Positions 1 through 11,145 of a DNA stretch of 64,000 bases are shown piece after piece (positions within the stretch are counted from its first letter, which is position 1; every line of letters starts with the position of its first letter). Source of the stretch: Chelonoidis abingdonii (lineage: Eukaryota; Chordata; Testudines; Testudinidae); the NCBI RefSeq assembly GCF_003597395.2, contig NC_133771.1, forward strand, positions 56,823,464 to 56,887,463, read 5' to 3'. Under the pieces are notes generated by a model. That model was given only the letters and a program-made list of their open reading frames with translations, had not been told where the DNA came from and searched no databases. The position numbers were made by a program, and so were the translations under genes.

Positions 1-182
1 CCACAGTAGAACTATCTAATAAATTGAAAATAAAATGTGTGGTCCCAGTTAACATCCTTATAAATTTTCATTTTATATGAAATACATTATTGTACATTTT
101 TACTACTTTACTGTTATGATCTCTTAATAATGCTTTGAAGAGTAAAACTCGTTTTATTTGATTTTATGATTTCTCTTAATAG

Positions 183-329
183 TGGCTAGCATTCAGAAGC
201 TTCCTGCAGCATCTGTTTTAACAGACATCAATTTCCCAATGAAGGGAAGAAAAGGAATGGTTGACTGGGCACGAAACTCAGAAGACAGAGTTGTCATTCC
301 AAAAAATATCTTCACTCCAATGTCATCAG
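183..329 (+). CDS. ADGRB3: ADGRB3 exon, GAIN domain (first of four in window)
   Basis: Coding exon of adhesion G-protein-coupled receptor B3 (BAI3), a neuronal surface receptor known to bind C1q-like proteins and to act in synapse formation. A T-rich tract and AG at 181-182 precede it; the donor is CAG|GTAAAG at 330. The exon starts with the last two bases of a codon and ends with the first base of the next. Translation runs without a break through [28 protein letters not shown] and IFTPMSS, which I recognise from vertebrate ADGRB3 as part of the extracellular GAIN domain upstream of the autoproteolysis site. The ATG-like GTG at 182 is not a start: its first base belongs to the splice acceptor. 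Upstream exons (signal peptide, CUB-like region, thrombospondin repeats, hormone-receptor motif) must lie before this window. Confidence 0.95.
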
Positions 330-999
330 GTAAAGAAGCATTCAGGTATTATATTTTATTAGAGGATAAGTGTTTGTTTAATAGTTAGACTGAGGAAACT
401 GGGAAGTATGGACTCATCTGGCTAGTGCTTAATGTCCTAGTGCTTTTGCTAACAATCTCTAAAATGAGTCTTATAATAATAATAAAAATACTTACCCAGC
501 CTTAAATATATGTGGTGAATCTTAATTAAGGTAGGTAAAGAACTTTCAGATTCTTGGACAAAAGATCCTGGAGAAGTGCAAAGTATTTGCTTCATTGTAT
601 TGCCAATATTTTCAATATTCAGTATTAATTCATGTCAGGCAAAATCTTGGGATCCAGCTATTCTGCACAGTGCTCTCCTTGCAAACGTATGTTTGTAGAT
701 GACTTAAAGCTATTCTATTCATTGCCCTGGTCCTACAATCGCTGTGATAGCAGGGCCAATCTTGCTCTACCAAATTAGAACATCCTAAAGGCTGATCTGA
801 CTTGTACTGGCTAATCCTCCCCAGAGTAGTTACACAGGTTTTAGGGACAATATATACCAGTGGTGCGGTGCAAATAAGCCACATTAGAGTATCTGCCCCC
901 TTCATATTAAAAAATGCCCCCTAAAGATAGTTCCTCTGGATATATCAGAATTAAGACAAATACATTGGAAAGCACTGACAGAGTTTACTACATACTGAT
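330..999 (+). other. ADGRB3 intron, first part, no recognised element
   Basis: AT-rich intronic sequence. The block at about 620-910 is open on the minus strand for 91 codons, but the translation resembles nothing I know and lacks splice signals. It may be an old repeat. Confidence 0.6.
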
Positions 1000-1150
1000 G
1001 GATCTTATTGAAGAGCAATTCTAAGTGGATGACAGGATATGGATCACTTGTTCTGTTCATTTCCTGTGAAGCACCTGACAATGATAGAAGACAGGATACT
1101 GGGCTACACAGACCTTTGGTCTGACCAGTTCTTATGTCTGATATGTTCTA
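1000..1150 (+). mobile_element. LINE (CR1/L2-like) 3' tail fragment
   Basis: The end of this block, AGACAGGATACTGGGCTACA followed by GACCTTTGGTCTGACC and GTTCTTATGT, matches from memory a 3' tail very common in reptile and bird non-LTR retrotransposons. No coding part is kept. A short piece of the same family in the opposite orientation seems to sit at 26889-26922. The family name is not certain. Confidence 0.5.
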
Positions 1151-1197
1151 ACATTATAAACAGAGTTCTGCAGAATATATTTCACAACAATGATGAT

Positions 1198-1966
1198 TAG
1201 GGCCTTACCAAATTCACGATCCATTTTCGTAAATTTCACAGTTATAACATTTTTAAAATCTTGAATGTCATGACTTCAGATACTTAAATTTCACGGAGTT
1301 GTAAAAGAGCATGAATATGTATTGAAAAACAGAAAAATATAAACCTGTAAAGCCCTAAAGTCAGCATTTCTCAAACTGGGGGTCCCGACCCAAAATGGGG
1401 TTGCAAAGCTATTGTAGCGGGGTCACAGTATTGCCACTCTTACTTCTGGGCTGCCTTCAGAACAGGGTAGCTGGAACGTGGCAGCTGCCAAACAGGTGCT
1501 GAGTTCTGAAGGCAGCGCCACCACCAGGAGCAGCGCAGCTTTCAGAGCTGGGTTCCCAGCCAGCAGCCGTTGCTCCCTGGCCACCCAGCTCTGAAGGCAG
1601 TCACCACCAGCAGTAGGGCAGAAGTAAGGTTGGCAATACTACTATGCCTTACTTCTGTGGAGCTCTGGGTAGCGGCACTGTGTTCAGACCTGGCACCTGG
1701 CCAGCAGGCCCTGCTCTCCAGCCACTCAGCTCTGAAGGCAGCACAGAAGTAGAAGTGTCAATACTGTGATCCTTCTACAATAGGCTTGAGACCCCCTTTT
1801 GAGTTGGGACTCCCAGTCTGAGAAACGCTGTGTACTTGTATATACTTTTACTCTATAGTATAAAAGAGTATAGTACACGGTGAAAGTATACAAAAGACCA
1901 GATTTCATGGGGGAGAGCAGATTACATGGTCTGTAATGCATTTTTCATGAATTTGGTAGAGCCCTA
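1198..1966. mobile_element. hAT-type non-autonomous element (outer copy of a nested pair)
   Basis: Terminal inverted repeats are visible: TAGGGCCTTACCAAATTCA at the left, and the reverse complement of TAGGGCTCTACCAAATTCA at the right. An 8-bp target-site duplication flanks it (ATGATGAT at 1190-1197, ATGATGTT at 1967-1974, 7 of 8 equal), as expected for the hAT superfamily. No transposase is encoded. Nearly two thirds of its length is a second element inserted inside (1362-1830). The pair takes up 769 of the 1739 bases of this intron. Confidence 0.8.
1362..1830. mobile_element. hAT-like element inserted in the outer hAT element
   Basis: Long imperfect inverted ends: CAGCATTTCTCAAACTGGG at the left and the reverse complement of CAGCGTTTCTCAGACTGGG at the right. 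Inverted similarity continues inward past ACAGTATTGNCAC. The interior is GC-rich and repeats AGCTCTGAAGGCAG-like blocks. The octamers on each side (CCTAAAGT, TGTACTTG) do not match, so the target duplication has decayed or the edges are slightly off. The 60-codon open frame in it is not a gene. Confidence 0.7.
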
Positions 1967-2068
1967 ATGATGTTTTGTTTAAAAATAAAACATATATTGG
2001 AATGATAAATACTATGCGTAGAGGCATGTGCTGACTAAGATATTTTTAACTTTTATTTCTTATTTTAG

Positions 2069-2144
2069 AACTAGATGAATCCACTGTATTTGTGCTTGGA
2101 GCAGTGCTGTACAAAAATTTAGAACTTATTTTGCCCACTTTAAG
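2069..2144 (+). CDS. ADGRB3: ADGRB3 exon, GAIN domain (second in window)
   Basis: Short coding exon with acceptor TTTTAG at 2063-2068 and donor AG|GTAAGA at 2145. With the G carried over from the exon ending at 329 it reads [25 protein letters not shown] and the first two bases of an Arg codon. This matches the ADGRB3 GAIN domain as I know it, and the alternating hydrophobic pattern fits beta-strands. It is 76 bases long, so skipping it would shift the frame. The intron before it is 1739 bases and holds the nested hAT pair. Confidence 0.95.
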
Positions 2145-4069
2145 GTAAGAAACTATTAAGATATGCAACATAAATTACATTACTTCAGGGACATGACTGT
2201 AGGAAATCTCAAGGTGAAGTCAGTCAACAAGGGCCATATTTGTTTATGTAGTTTTTTATAGTATAGTATAAACTTTTTACAACTATTATTTTAAAAAATA
2301 AAATTGTCTTTCTTTAATTCATCATTGTGTATACTATGTTAATGACTTGTTAATCATATTGCTTTATTGTAAATGTTTTTTCTGAACTTAGCTTGGGGGG
2401 CTGGGGCTAGGGTAGGAAGGGAGTTTCCTTTGTAAGTATGAAAGCTGATGGATAATTGTAAAAAATATTCAGGCTTCATGTGCTTGTACTTAAAACTGAT
2501 TCTCACCAGTTTAGTGAAAGTGCTCTGGCAAGGATATACTGATTGTGCCTGGCCTCACTTTCACGAAAACCACCACCATTAGCTTCCAGATACATTTTCG
2601 ATTAAATTTCATTAGCAGAGGCCAGTAGGGTTACATGAAGGGACTTTTTTGAAAAGAAGAAATGCATACACCTGTACAGCTCAAATTCTTCAGTTCTGAG
2701 ATCTGCACAAGTATCTAAATAGAAAAGGAGAGCTCATTTTACTCCCAGGCAGCCTAAAATACTAGAAACCAGTATTCTCCCTTTTCTTCCCGCACCATTG
2801 AATCAAATACCTCTATGTTTTCACACAGTCTTATGTGCAGTAGCTACTAAAGATATCTTTTTTGTTTCACAATCAATCAATGAACATTGTTTCATAATAG
2901 TTATAAGTGAAGAAGAAACCCCAGACACTTTTCTCTCCCTTGCCCAGAGTTGGAGTGAAATCATGACCAAAAGGAGATAGGAGAAGAATATGCAGATTTT
3001 TTTTTGCCAATGATAATCTGAAAAAAATAAGAAGAAAAAAGAGGTTAGTCCTGAAGAAAATAGCTTCCCAATTAAGTTTTAATGTGTTCTGCACCTGCAG
3101 TGGCTAGCCACTGCTTTTTTAGGGTAGACATCTCTACGCAGTGCACCATTCTCTTCGCCCCTCCATACCTTAATTAACTAAATGTCAACATTTTTCTATT
3201 TGGCATGCTAACTCCTGAAACCAGGAAAGAAGCCAGGAAGAGTTGTTTATGGAAGCAGTTTCTCTCTATTATTCCACACTCTGAGATACAGAGCCAAATG
3301 ATTATCATATTCAGCTGTCTCTGGAATACCTTAGGGAAAGTCTGCCAGCCACGGAAGAGCATCAAGGTGGCCATGAATCATTCAAACTTTTATTTTATAA
3401 AGAGCTAGCAATGGCCAGGCCCTGTCAGCAGTCCTAGCTTCTTAATTTTAATTTATAGAAAACAAGTCTGGACTACTGAAGTCCATCCATCTGCACATTC
3501 AAAGCTATTCAGGGCACTCCTCTCTGTACTCTGGATGGATAGGAATTAATGACTCATTGCTTCCCCCATTGAGGTTGATGGAAAAAATCCTAAACTGCTA
3601 GACTTCTTCAGTGAGTGATTGGGTCCTAAATGTATAGTGAACAGGGCATTGTGAGTCTCGAAAGGAGTACAGCTATTCTGCATGTGATTTTTGCCATTGA
3701 CTCTGCTACTTTCAGCTGGTTCTTGGCTTCCACAGCAAGCTGACATCACCTCTGAACAACTGATCAGCCTTCCATAAAAAGTGAGCTTCCAGGCCTGTGT
3801 GGCTTGGTGCTCTAAGTGTCTTTATTTATAAATAAAGCCTTTAGAACTGCAGATGAGATGATATAGTTATCTCCGGATGCCCCACAGTGTGTTCTGTGTA
3901 AATAGAGTCAACTTTTGAGCTGTCCATATTGTGATACAAATTCTGCAAATGTGGTATTGTGGGTTATGTTTGTGTATGCACATCAAGAATAAAAACCTAG
4001 TGTGTATAAGACCTTCTGAATGAGGGCATTAGTATCTTATGTAGATTGTTGCACTTCATCAATATTTAT
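2145..4069 (+). other. ADGRB3 intron, no recognised element
   Basis: No repeat, exon or RNA gene recognised. Open frames of 60-73 codons on both strands overlap each other, have intron-like composition and match no known protein. Confidence 0.6.
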
Positions 4070-4084
4070 TGTGAGCGGCGGGCA

Positions 4085-4116
4085 GAGGACAGGCAAACAG
4101 AGGGAGTTTGCCTGGG
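4085..4116 (+). repeat. CR1 5' region direct repeat, copy 1
   Basis: A 32-bp block starting GAGGACAGGCAAACAGAGGG recurs at 5342-5373 with one difference. Without the LTR insertion and its duplication, the two copies lie about 380 bp apart in the CR1 5' region. Confidence 0.85.
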
Positions 4117-4318
4117 AACCATCTGAGAGTAGCTAAGGTGAGTGCTGCATTAGGGGATTGTGTTGTGAACTGGTGGGGTGAATGTCAGAGTGTTTGCTGT
4201 GACCATTTGTTTGACTAGAACTAGTTGCAGGGTATGTTTGACGGTGTGCTTGTTTGTGACTGACCATGTGTGCGTGCGCGTGCGTATGTGTGTGTTTGTT
4301 TGTTGGTTTGTTGGTTTG

Positions 4319-5191
4319 TGTAATAAGCCTCTGTCCCAAATCTGGACCTTAGCGTCCAAAATCTGGGCGCTTAGCATGAACCTCCAAGCTTAATTACCAG
4401 CTTGGATCTTATCTCACTGCCACCATCCAAAATTTCCAGGGTTTTGGCCCCCTCTGGTCTCCCCAAACCTTCCCTGGAGAGACCCCCAAGACCCAGAAGC
4501 TCTGAGTCTTACCGGCAAGGGAAATACTCCACTTCCCTTCCCCCTCCCTCTCCCACCCAGACTTTCCTCTCTGGGCTAACTTGAGAGTATTGATGCAATC
4601 TCTTTACATCACAATACCAAGAAGCCTGTCCCCTCTCTTCCACAAAGAGACAAACCTCAAACACAAGGAAACAGAGATGATTTTATCTCTCTTTCCCCCT
4701 CCCACCAATTCCCTGGTGCTGCCGAGCTTATCCTGAGAGAAAAACTCAAACAAGTCTTAAAAAGAAAGCTTTATATAAAAAAAAAAAAGAAAAAGACATA
4801 AGAATATAAACTCTGTATCAAGATGACAATACAGGGCTATTGCTTATAAGAAAATATGAATAAACAGTCTGATTCAAAAAGATATCCAATTTGAAACATT
4901 CCAGCAAGTTACACACATGTAAATACACCCAAAACAACATAAAAGCCTATATTGTTTTTCTACCTGTACTTACAAGTTGGAAACAGAAGATTAGAAGATA
5001 GAAAAAACCTTCTCATAGCTGAGAGAGAGACAAAAGACACAGACCCAAGACAAAGAAGACCCACAAATTCCCTCCCTTAAGCTTTTAAAAAATCCGGTTT
5101 CCTGATTGGTCCTCTTGTCAGGTGTTTGGTCCCCTTTGTTAACCCTTTACAGGTAAAAGAAACATTAACCCTTAGCTATCTATTTATGACA
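4319..5191 (-). mobile_element. Gypsy-type solo LTR inserted in the CR1 5' region
   Basis: Read on the minus strand the LTR runs from TGTCATAAATAG to CTTATTACA, so it has the TGT...ACA ends of LTRs. It is flanked by a perfect 5-bp target duplication, GTTTG at 4314-4318 and 5192-5196. At 873 bp it belongs to the same family as the LTRs of the element at 57.4 kb, though its segment around 4410-4440 differs and may mark another subfamily. No internal sequence is present, so it arose by LTR-LTR recombination. The insertion is younger than the CR1. Confidence 0.9.
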
Positions 5192-5341
5192 GTTTGTTAG
5201 AAAAATGTGAATTGGGAGTGTGTTGTTCCAAGTGGGGCCTTGAGTAGTTGATTAGAAGGAAGGCTTTGAGCTGCGCCAAATGCTTCGAGCCTGCAGCCTT
5301 ATAAAAAGGCAGCCAGTTGCGAACTGAGTGAGCAACAAACT

Positions 5342-5373
5342 GAGGACAGGCAAACAGAGGGAGCTTGCCTGGG
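5342..5373 (+). repeat. CR1 5' region direct repeat, copy 2
   Basis: Second copy of the 32-bp block at 4085-4116. It follows a TATAAAA-containing stretch (about 5300) and a GAGTGAGCAACAA segment. Repeats in LINE 5' regions can be promoter units; that role is inference. Confidence 0.75.
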
Positions 5374-5579
5374 GGCAGTTCCCACAGAGTGTCTTTGCCT
5401 TTCAGGCTTCTGAGAAAGGTAATTACAACATTTGAGGATGCTTTTAGAAGGAAGACGTGGATAATGAGTGATCAACTGTTGTGACCTGCACAGGATGTTT
5501 GTCTTTCTCCCAGAGGATAGAAGTGACTTCATCATACAAAGTGCAAACTGGTCTCCATATTAGAAGAGAAGGTTAAAGG

Positions 5580-6240
5580 ACTAAAGAAGCAAGTATCAAC
5601 CTTGCATTGCATCAAAGAAAATGAAGTCAGTGTTTGGTTCTGGAGGCACACGTGCCAAAGAATCAGAGAGGGCAGTGCAGAAAGGGGAAAAAATTGGCAG
5701 AATGTGACCTCCAGAAAAAGAATGAGGACAAACCATGTACCCCCTATGCAGACAGAGGTAAGCTCAGGCTCTCTGCACAGGTACTACTGTGGAGAATGAT
5801 TTGGAAGAGCCATCTGAGGGAAGGGATCAGAAGGAGACCGCACCGACCAGAAGGCATGAAATGCATTGTCCTAGGGATGGGGGTTCCACAACCACCACTC
5901 CCATGAGGAGGAGACAGGTGGTGGTGGTTGGGGACTGCCTTCTACACGGGACAGAGTCATCCATCTGCCGACCGGACTGAGAGACTCAAGAAGTGTGCTG
6001 CTTGCCTGGAGCTAGAATTCAGGATGTGATGGAGTGTCTGCCGAGACTGATCAAGCCCTAGGACCTCTACCCCTTCCTACTTCTCCATGTGGGCTCCAAT
6101 AATACTGCCAAGAATGACCTTGAGCAGGTCACTGCAGACTACATGGCTCTGGGAAGAAGGATAAAAGACTTTGAGGCACTATTCATGTTCTCATCCATCC
6201 TCCCCGTTGAAGGAAAGGCCCAGGTAGGGACTATTGAATT
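5580..6240 (+). pseudogene. CR1 ORF1 remnant (SGNH/esterase-like part)
   Basis: Decayed CR1 ORF1. The clearest part is at about 5916-5980, reading VVVVGDCLLHGTESS and then a stop. CR1 ORF1 proteins often carry an SGNH-hydrolase (esterase-like) domain with a GDSLL-type motif; here the nucleophile Ser position reads Cys. Further on, LLLHVGSNNTAKNDL fits the later block of that domain. Stops at about 5978 and 6060 and frame changes show it is dead. The part before 5900 is too decayed to define. Confidence 0.7.
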
Positions 6241-6551
6241 GTAGAGGTAAATGCATGGTTGTGCAAGTGGTGTTGGAGAGAGGGCTTTGGATTCCTCAAC
6301 CACTGGGTTGTTCTGGGAAGAAGAATTGATAGGAAGAGGTGGGATCCGCCTAACAAAGAAAGGGAAGAGTATCTTCGCAAGCATGAGGAGGGCTTTAAAC
6401 TAGGTTCGCCAGGGGACAGTGACCTAAGCCCTGAGGTAAGTCGGGAAGTGAGATACCAGGAAGAAACACAAGGAGGAGGGTGCAACAGTGGGGCCTCCTG
6501 ATTCATACTGAGAAAGCAGGGCAATCAGCTAGTTATCTTAGGTGCATGTAC

Positions 6552-9000
6552 ATGAGTGCAATAAACCTGGGAAACAAGCAGGAAGAATTTGAAGTCCTGG
6601 TAAGGTCAAAAAACTATGATGTGATTGGAATAACAGAGACTTGGTGAGGTAGCTCATGTGACTGCAGCACTGTCGTGGATGGGTATAATCCATTCAGGAA
6701 GGAAAGGCAGGGGAGGAAAGGTGGAGGAGTTGCACTGTATGTAAGAGAGCAGTATGATTGCTCAGAGCTGCAGTATGAAACTGGAGAAACGCCTATTGAG
6801 AGTCTTTGGGTTAAGTTTAGAAGTGAGAGCAACAAGGGTGATGTCGTGGTGGGCGTGTGCTATAGACTACTGGATCAGGAGGATGAGGTAGATGAGGCTT
6901 TCTTTGGACAATTAACCTAAGTTTCCAGATCACAGGCCCTGGTTCTACTGGGGGACTTCAATCACCCTGACATCTGCCGGGAGAGCAATACTGCAATGCA
7001 CAGACAATCCAGGAAGTTTTTGGAGAGTGTTGGGGATGACTTCCTGGTGCAACTACTGAAGGAACCAACCAAGGGCTGTTCTCCTCTTGACCTGCTGCTT
7101 ACAAACAGGGAAGAATTGGTAGGGGAAGTAGAAGTGGGTGGGAACCTGGGCAGCAGTGATCATGAGATGGCTGAGTTCAGGATCCTCATAAAAGGAAGAA
7201 AGGAGAGTAGAAAAATACCCTGCACTTCACAAAAGCAGACTTTGACTCCCTTAGGGAACTGATGGGCAGGATCCCGTGGGAGGCTAATATGAAGGGGAAA
7301 GTAGTCCAGGAAAGCTGGTTGTATTTTAAAGAAACCTTATTGAAGGCGGAGGTACAAACCATCCCGATGAGTAGAAAAAATAGCAAATATGACAGACGAC
7401 TAGCTTGGCTTAAGAGTGAAATATTCAGTGAACTTAAACAGAAAAAGGAAGCTTACAAGAAATGGAAACTTGGACAGATGACTAGGGAGGAATATAAAAA
7501 TATTTGATTGAACATGCAAAGGTTTAATCAGGAAGGCCAAAACACAACTGGAGTTGCAGCTAGCAAGGGATGTGAAGGGTAACAAGAAGGATTTTGTACA
7601 GGTATGTTAGCAACAAGGAAAAGGTCAGGGAAAGTGTGGGACCCTTAGTGAATGGGGGAGCAACCTAGTGACAAATGATGTGGAAAAAGCTGACGTACTC
7701 AATGTTTTTTTTGCCTTCACAAATGAGGGTCAGCTCCCACATTGCTGTTGTAGGCAACACAGTATGGGGAGGAGGTGAATAGCCCTCAGTGGTGAAAGAA
7801 CAGGTTAAGGACCATTTAGAAAAGCTGGACTTACACAAGTCCATGGATCCAGATCTAATGCAATGGAGAGTGCAGAGGGAATTGGCTGATGTGATTACAG
7901 AGCCGTTGGCCATTATCTATGAAAACTCATGGTGATCGGGAGAGGTTCTGGATGGCAATTATAGTGTCTATCTTTAAAAAAGGAAAAAAGGGGAACCTGG
8001 GGGCTACAGACTGGTCAGCCCCACCTCAGGCCCTGGAAAAATCATGGAGCAGGTCCTCAAGGAAACCATTTTAAAGCACTTGGAGGAGACGAAGGTGATC
8101 AGGAACAGTGAACATGGATTCACCAAGGGCAAGTCATGCCTGACCAACCTGATTGCCTTTTGTGGTGAGATAACTGGTTCTGTGGACATGGGGAAAGCAG
8201 TGGATGTGATATATCTTGACTTTAGCAAAGCTTTGGATACAATCTCCCAAAAATTCTTGCCAGCAAGTTAAAAAAATATGGATTGGATGAATGGACTATA
8301 AGGTGGATAGAAAGCTGGCTAGATTGTCAGTCTCAATAGGTAGTGATTAATAGCTCACTGTCTAATTGGCAGCTGGTATCAAGCAGAGTACCCCAAGGGT
8401 CTGTCCTGGGGCTGGTTTTGTTCAACATATTTATTAATGAGCTGGATGATGGGATGGATTGCACCCTCAGCAAATTTCAGATGACACTAAGCTGGAGGGA
8501 GAGTAGATACACTGGAGGGTAGGGATAGGGTTCAGAGTGACCTAGACAAATTGGAGGATTGGGCCAAAAGAAATCTGATGAGGTTCAACAAGGACAAGTC
8601 CAGAGGCTTGCACCGCTACAAGCTGGGAACCAACTTGCTAAGCAGCAGGTCTGCAGAAAAAGACCTGGGGATTACAGTGGATGAGAAGCTAGATATGAGT
8701 CGGCAGTGTGCCTTCGTTGCCAAGAAGGTTAACGGCATATTGGGCTGCATTAGTAGGAGCATTGCCAGCAGATCGAGGGAAGTGAATATTCCTCTCTAAT
8801 CAGCACTGGTGGGGCCACATCTGGAGTATTGCATCCAGTTTTGGACCCCCTACTATAGAAAGGTTGTGGACAAATTGGAGAGAATCTAGCGGAGAGCAAC
8901 TAAAATGATTAGGGGGCTGGGGCACATGACTTATGAGGAGAGGCTGGGGGAACTGGGATTGTTTAGTCTGCAGAAGAGAAGAGTAGGGGGGATTTGATAG
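6552..9000 (+). pseudogene. CR1 ORF2 remnant (endonuclease and reverse transcriptase)
   Basis: Decayed CR1 pol. From about 6552 the APE-type endonuclease reads YDVIGITETW then a stop (TGG to TGA), GGGVALYVRE, VLLGDFNHPDI at about 6945 and GSSDHEMAEF at about 7155, so the catalytic Glu, Asp-Asn and Asp-His motifs are still seen. The reverse transcriptase follows: HGFTKGKSC, then VIYLDFSKALD (motif A) at about 8210, and PQGSVLG. At about 8475 one base is lost inside the FADD-type motif C, which breaks the catalytic core. The C-terminal part ([38 protein letters not shown]) matches the CR1 at 27.0 kb. Several stops and frameshifts make it a pseudogene. Confidence 0.88.
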
Positions 9001-9342
9001 CAGCCTTCAACTACCTGAAGCGGGGTTCCAAAGAGGATGGAGCTCGACTGTTCTCAATGGTGGCAGATAACAGAACAAGGAGCAATGGTCTCAAGTTGCA
9101 GTGGGGGTGATCTAGGTTGGATATTAAGTAACACTATTTCATTAGGAGAGTGGTGAAGCACTGGGATGGGTTGTCTAGGGAGATGGTGGAATCTCCATCC
9201 TTAGAGGTTTTTAAGGCCCGGCTTGACAAAGCCGAGCTGGAATGATTTAGTTCATGTTGATCCTGCTTTGAGCAGGGCATTGGACGAGATGACCTCCTGA
9301 GGTCTCTTCCAACCCTAATCTTCTTCTTCTAGTCTTCTTCAT

Positions 9343-10619
9343 ACTGAAATTAGATTGCTGATACATATACATTTATATCCATCAGCTAATCAGGTAATGG
9401 AGTGTGTTGCATTTCATTGCCCGCAGCAACTACATTTGATCTCAAGACTCAAGGTATGACAGCAAAGACACTAGAGCTGTAAATCTTAATAATGGAATGT
9501 TCATTCAGATACAACCCTGAATCTGAAAAACTCCAATCATGTTTTATGCTAAATAACTGTATCCACTAGACTGTTTCCAGAACACTGAACTGAAACGTAC
9601 ATTAAATTAGAATTAAAAACTAGAATTATTTGTATTGATTTGAGTGGTGCTACACCAATATATTAAGACCTGGTTATTACCTCCAGGGAGAGGTGGAGGA
9701 TTCCATTCCCCTACTAATATATACCTCCTCCAGACTAGTTATACTCTTTGAATTTCATCAACACTTAGTAAAGCCGAAATTACAGTCTTCTGACTATTCG
9801 ACGTTAGGGTGGGTTTTTTTATTTGAAAGCTTTTCATTTAACAAAAAAAAAAAATCTAGTTACAGGATTTCATTCTTGTTGTTGTAATTGGCTACAATGG
9901 CACTATTTCTGGAGTAAGGAGAATAACTCGTATAAGTGTAGTGACTAGACACAATGGACAAAATAAAATTAGAAATGGCATTTGATAAGCATCCTACAAT
10001 ATGCTGCACTAAATTAATGACCAGTGCTGCTGCCAGAAATATATTAACAACTAAACAGTGGAAATAAAGTAAAACAAAGTAATGAACCACTAGCTAAGCC
10101 AAATCAAGATTCCTTGTGTTGTGCACTGAGAGCCCTGGAATTTGGGCCCTGGAAGCATGAAAAACTAAGTGACTTTGACTGGTGGGAGCTATGAACTTAA
10201 CGCTTTGCTATTGGCCCTAGAGAGTTCAGCCCCAGCTATGACAGGGGATGAGATGAGAGGAAAATAAATACCTAATTATATGAAATCTATTTTACTGTAG
10301 TTGTAAAAGTGACACTCCTTAAAACAGGCTCTAAAATGTCTGCAAATCTCTGGATTACCACAAGAGAATTACTTTGTGCTTTTGAAAAAAGAAAAAGAAT
10401 ATTTATCATTATATTTGGAGGGGAGGCAAATTTTCCAAGCCGTATGCAATGAGAGATAGATGTAACATTTGTTATTCTTTATTAACGGGTTAACAGCTTT
10501 CACACTACAGTTTGCAATATAACTTTTTTTTTGTCACATGCAATGCAGCTGGATATGAGCAGGAGGCTGGATAGTTCGATGGATTGGTAATGGGGAACAG
10601 AGCCTTTCACCTATAGATT
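9343..10619 (+). other. ADGRB3 intron, no recognised element
   Basis: AT-rich intronic sequence with short A and T runs (about 9840-9855). Nothing recognised as exon, RNA gene or repeat. Confidence 0.6.
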
Positions 10620-10975
10620 CCTGGGATGAGAACCACAAAGGAGACTTTGTCTCAGCATTGCAACACCTAATTTTTAGGCATCCTGCCACCTAGTGGAATC
10701 CTCAGCCTAGAGTTAGGCATCCAGGTTCCTTGTACAAGGCATGGGGAGAGTTAGGTGCCTAAAAATGGGAATCACAAAGCCAGCCTGCTGAGCAGAGAGC
10801 CGCCTAAAATAGCCTGTAAGAGATGCAGAGGACACTAAACCCTAACCCTCAAAGGGGAGTTAGGCACCTAATGGGATTCACAATCATCAACCTTCTGCAA
10901 GAGTCAGATGCCTAAGTGAGATCAGTCATTTCTTGCAACAGCAACAAAAAAGATTTGAGGAGAAGGTTCTCCCCT

Positions 10976-11037
10976 TATACCCAGTGAGTAAAGCACTCGC
11001 CCAGGACATTAGAGACCCAAGTTCCAATTCCTACTCT
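10976..11037 (+). repeat. tRNA-like segment, plus-strand head
   Basis: GTGAGTAAAGCACTCGCCCA resembles a tRNA-type A box region, and AAGTTCCAATTCC about 30 bp later resembles a B box (GGTTCRANTCC). It faces an oppositely oriented copy at 11043-11107. It does not fold as a complete tRNA, so it is read as SINE-like or transposon sequence. Confidence 0.45.
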
Positions 11038-11042
11038 GCCTG

Positions 11043-11107
11043 ATGTGCTGTAGGGACTTGAATCAAGGTCTCCCATGTGAGTGCTCCAATCACTGAGCTA
11101 TAGAGCT
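11043..11107 (-). repeat. tRNA-like segment, minus-strand head
   Basis: On the minus strand TATAGCTCAGTGATTGGAG fits an A box well and TTGATTCAAGTCC fits a B box, spaced as in tRNA-derived SINE heads. With 10976-11037 it forms a palindrome. There is no CCA-end acceptor stem, so it is not called a tRNA gene. Confidence 0.5.
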
Positions 11108-11145
11108 ACTTCTCTTTGCACAAATAATTAAATATTCATAGGGTC

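Larger units (their letters stand above)
4070..9342 (+). mobile_element. Near full-length CR1 LINE, decayed, split by a solo LTR
   Basis: A CR1 retrotransposon of about 4.4 kb once the 873-bp LTR inserted in it is removed. Order: 5' untranslated region (about 4070-5560) with a GT-rich stretch, ORF1 remnant with an esterase-like motif, ORF2 remnant with endonuclease and reverse transcriptase, and a 3' end reading GAGGTCTCTTCCAACC and then a TTC/TCT-rich tail. CR1 elements are usually 5'-truncated, so keeping the 5' region is notable. Both ORFs carry stops and frameshifts, so the copy cannot move by itself. The left edge is approximate because CR1 makes no clear target duplication. Confidence 0.88.

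Noticed and set aside
4180..4318. GT-rich stretch taken as an independent microsatellite
   Set aside because: It lies within the CR1 5' region directly before the LTR target site, with mixed GT/TTTG text and no clean array.
10838..10852. CCCTAACCCT, resembling a telomere repeat
   Set aside because: Only two imperfect units in an interspersed repeat; not an interstitial telomere.
11043..11107. Possible functional tRNA gene on the minus strand
   Set aside because: A and B boxes are present, but the acceptor and anticodon stems do not form and a mirror copy lies beside it; read as repeat.
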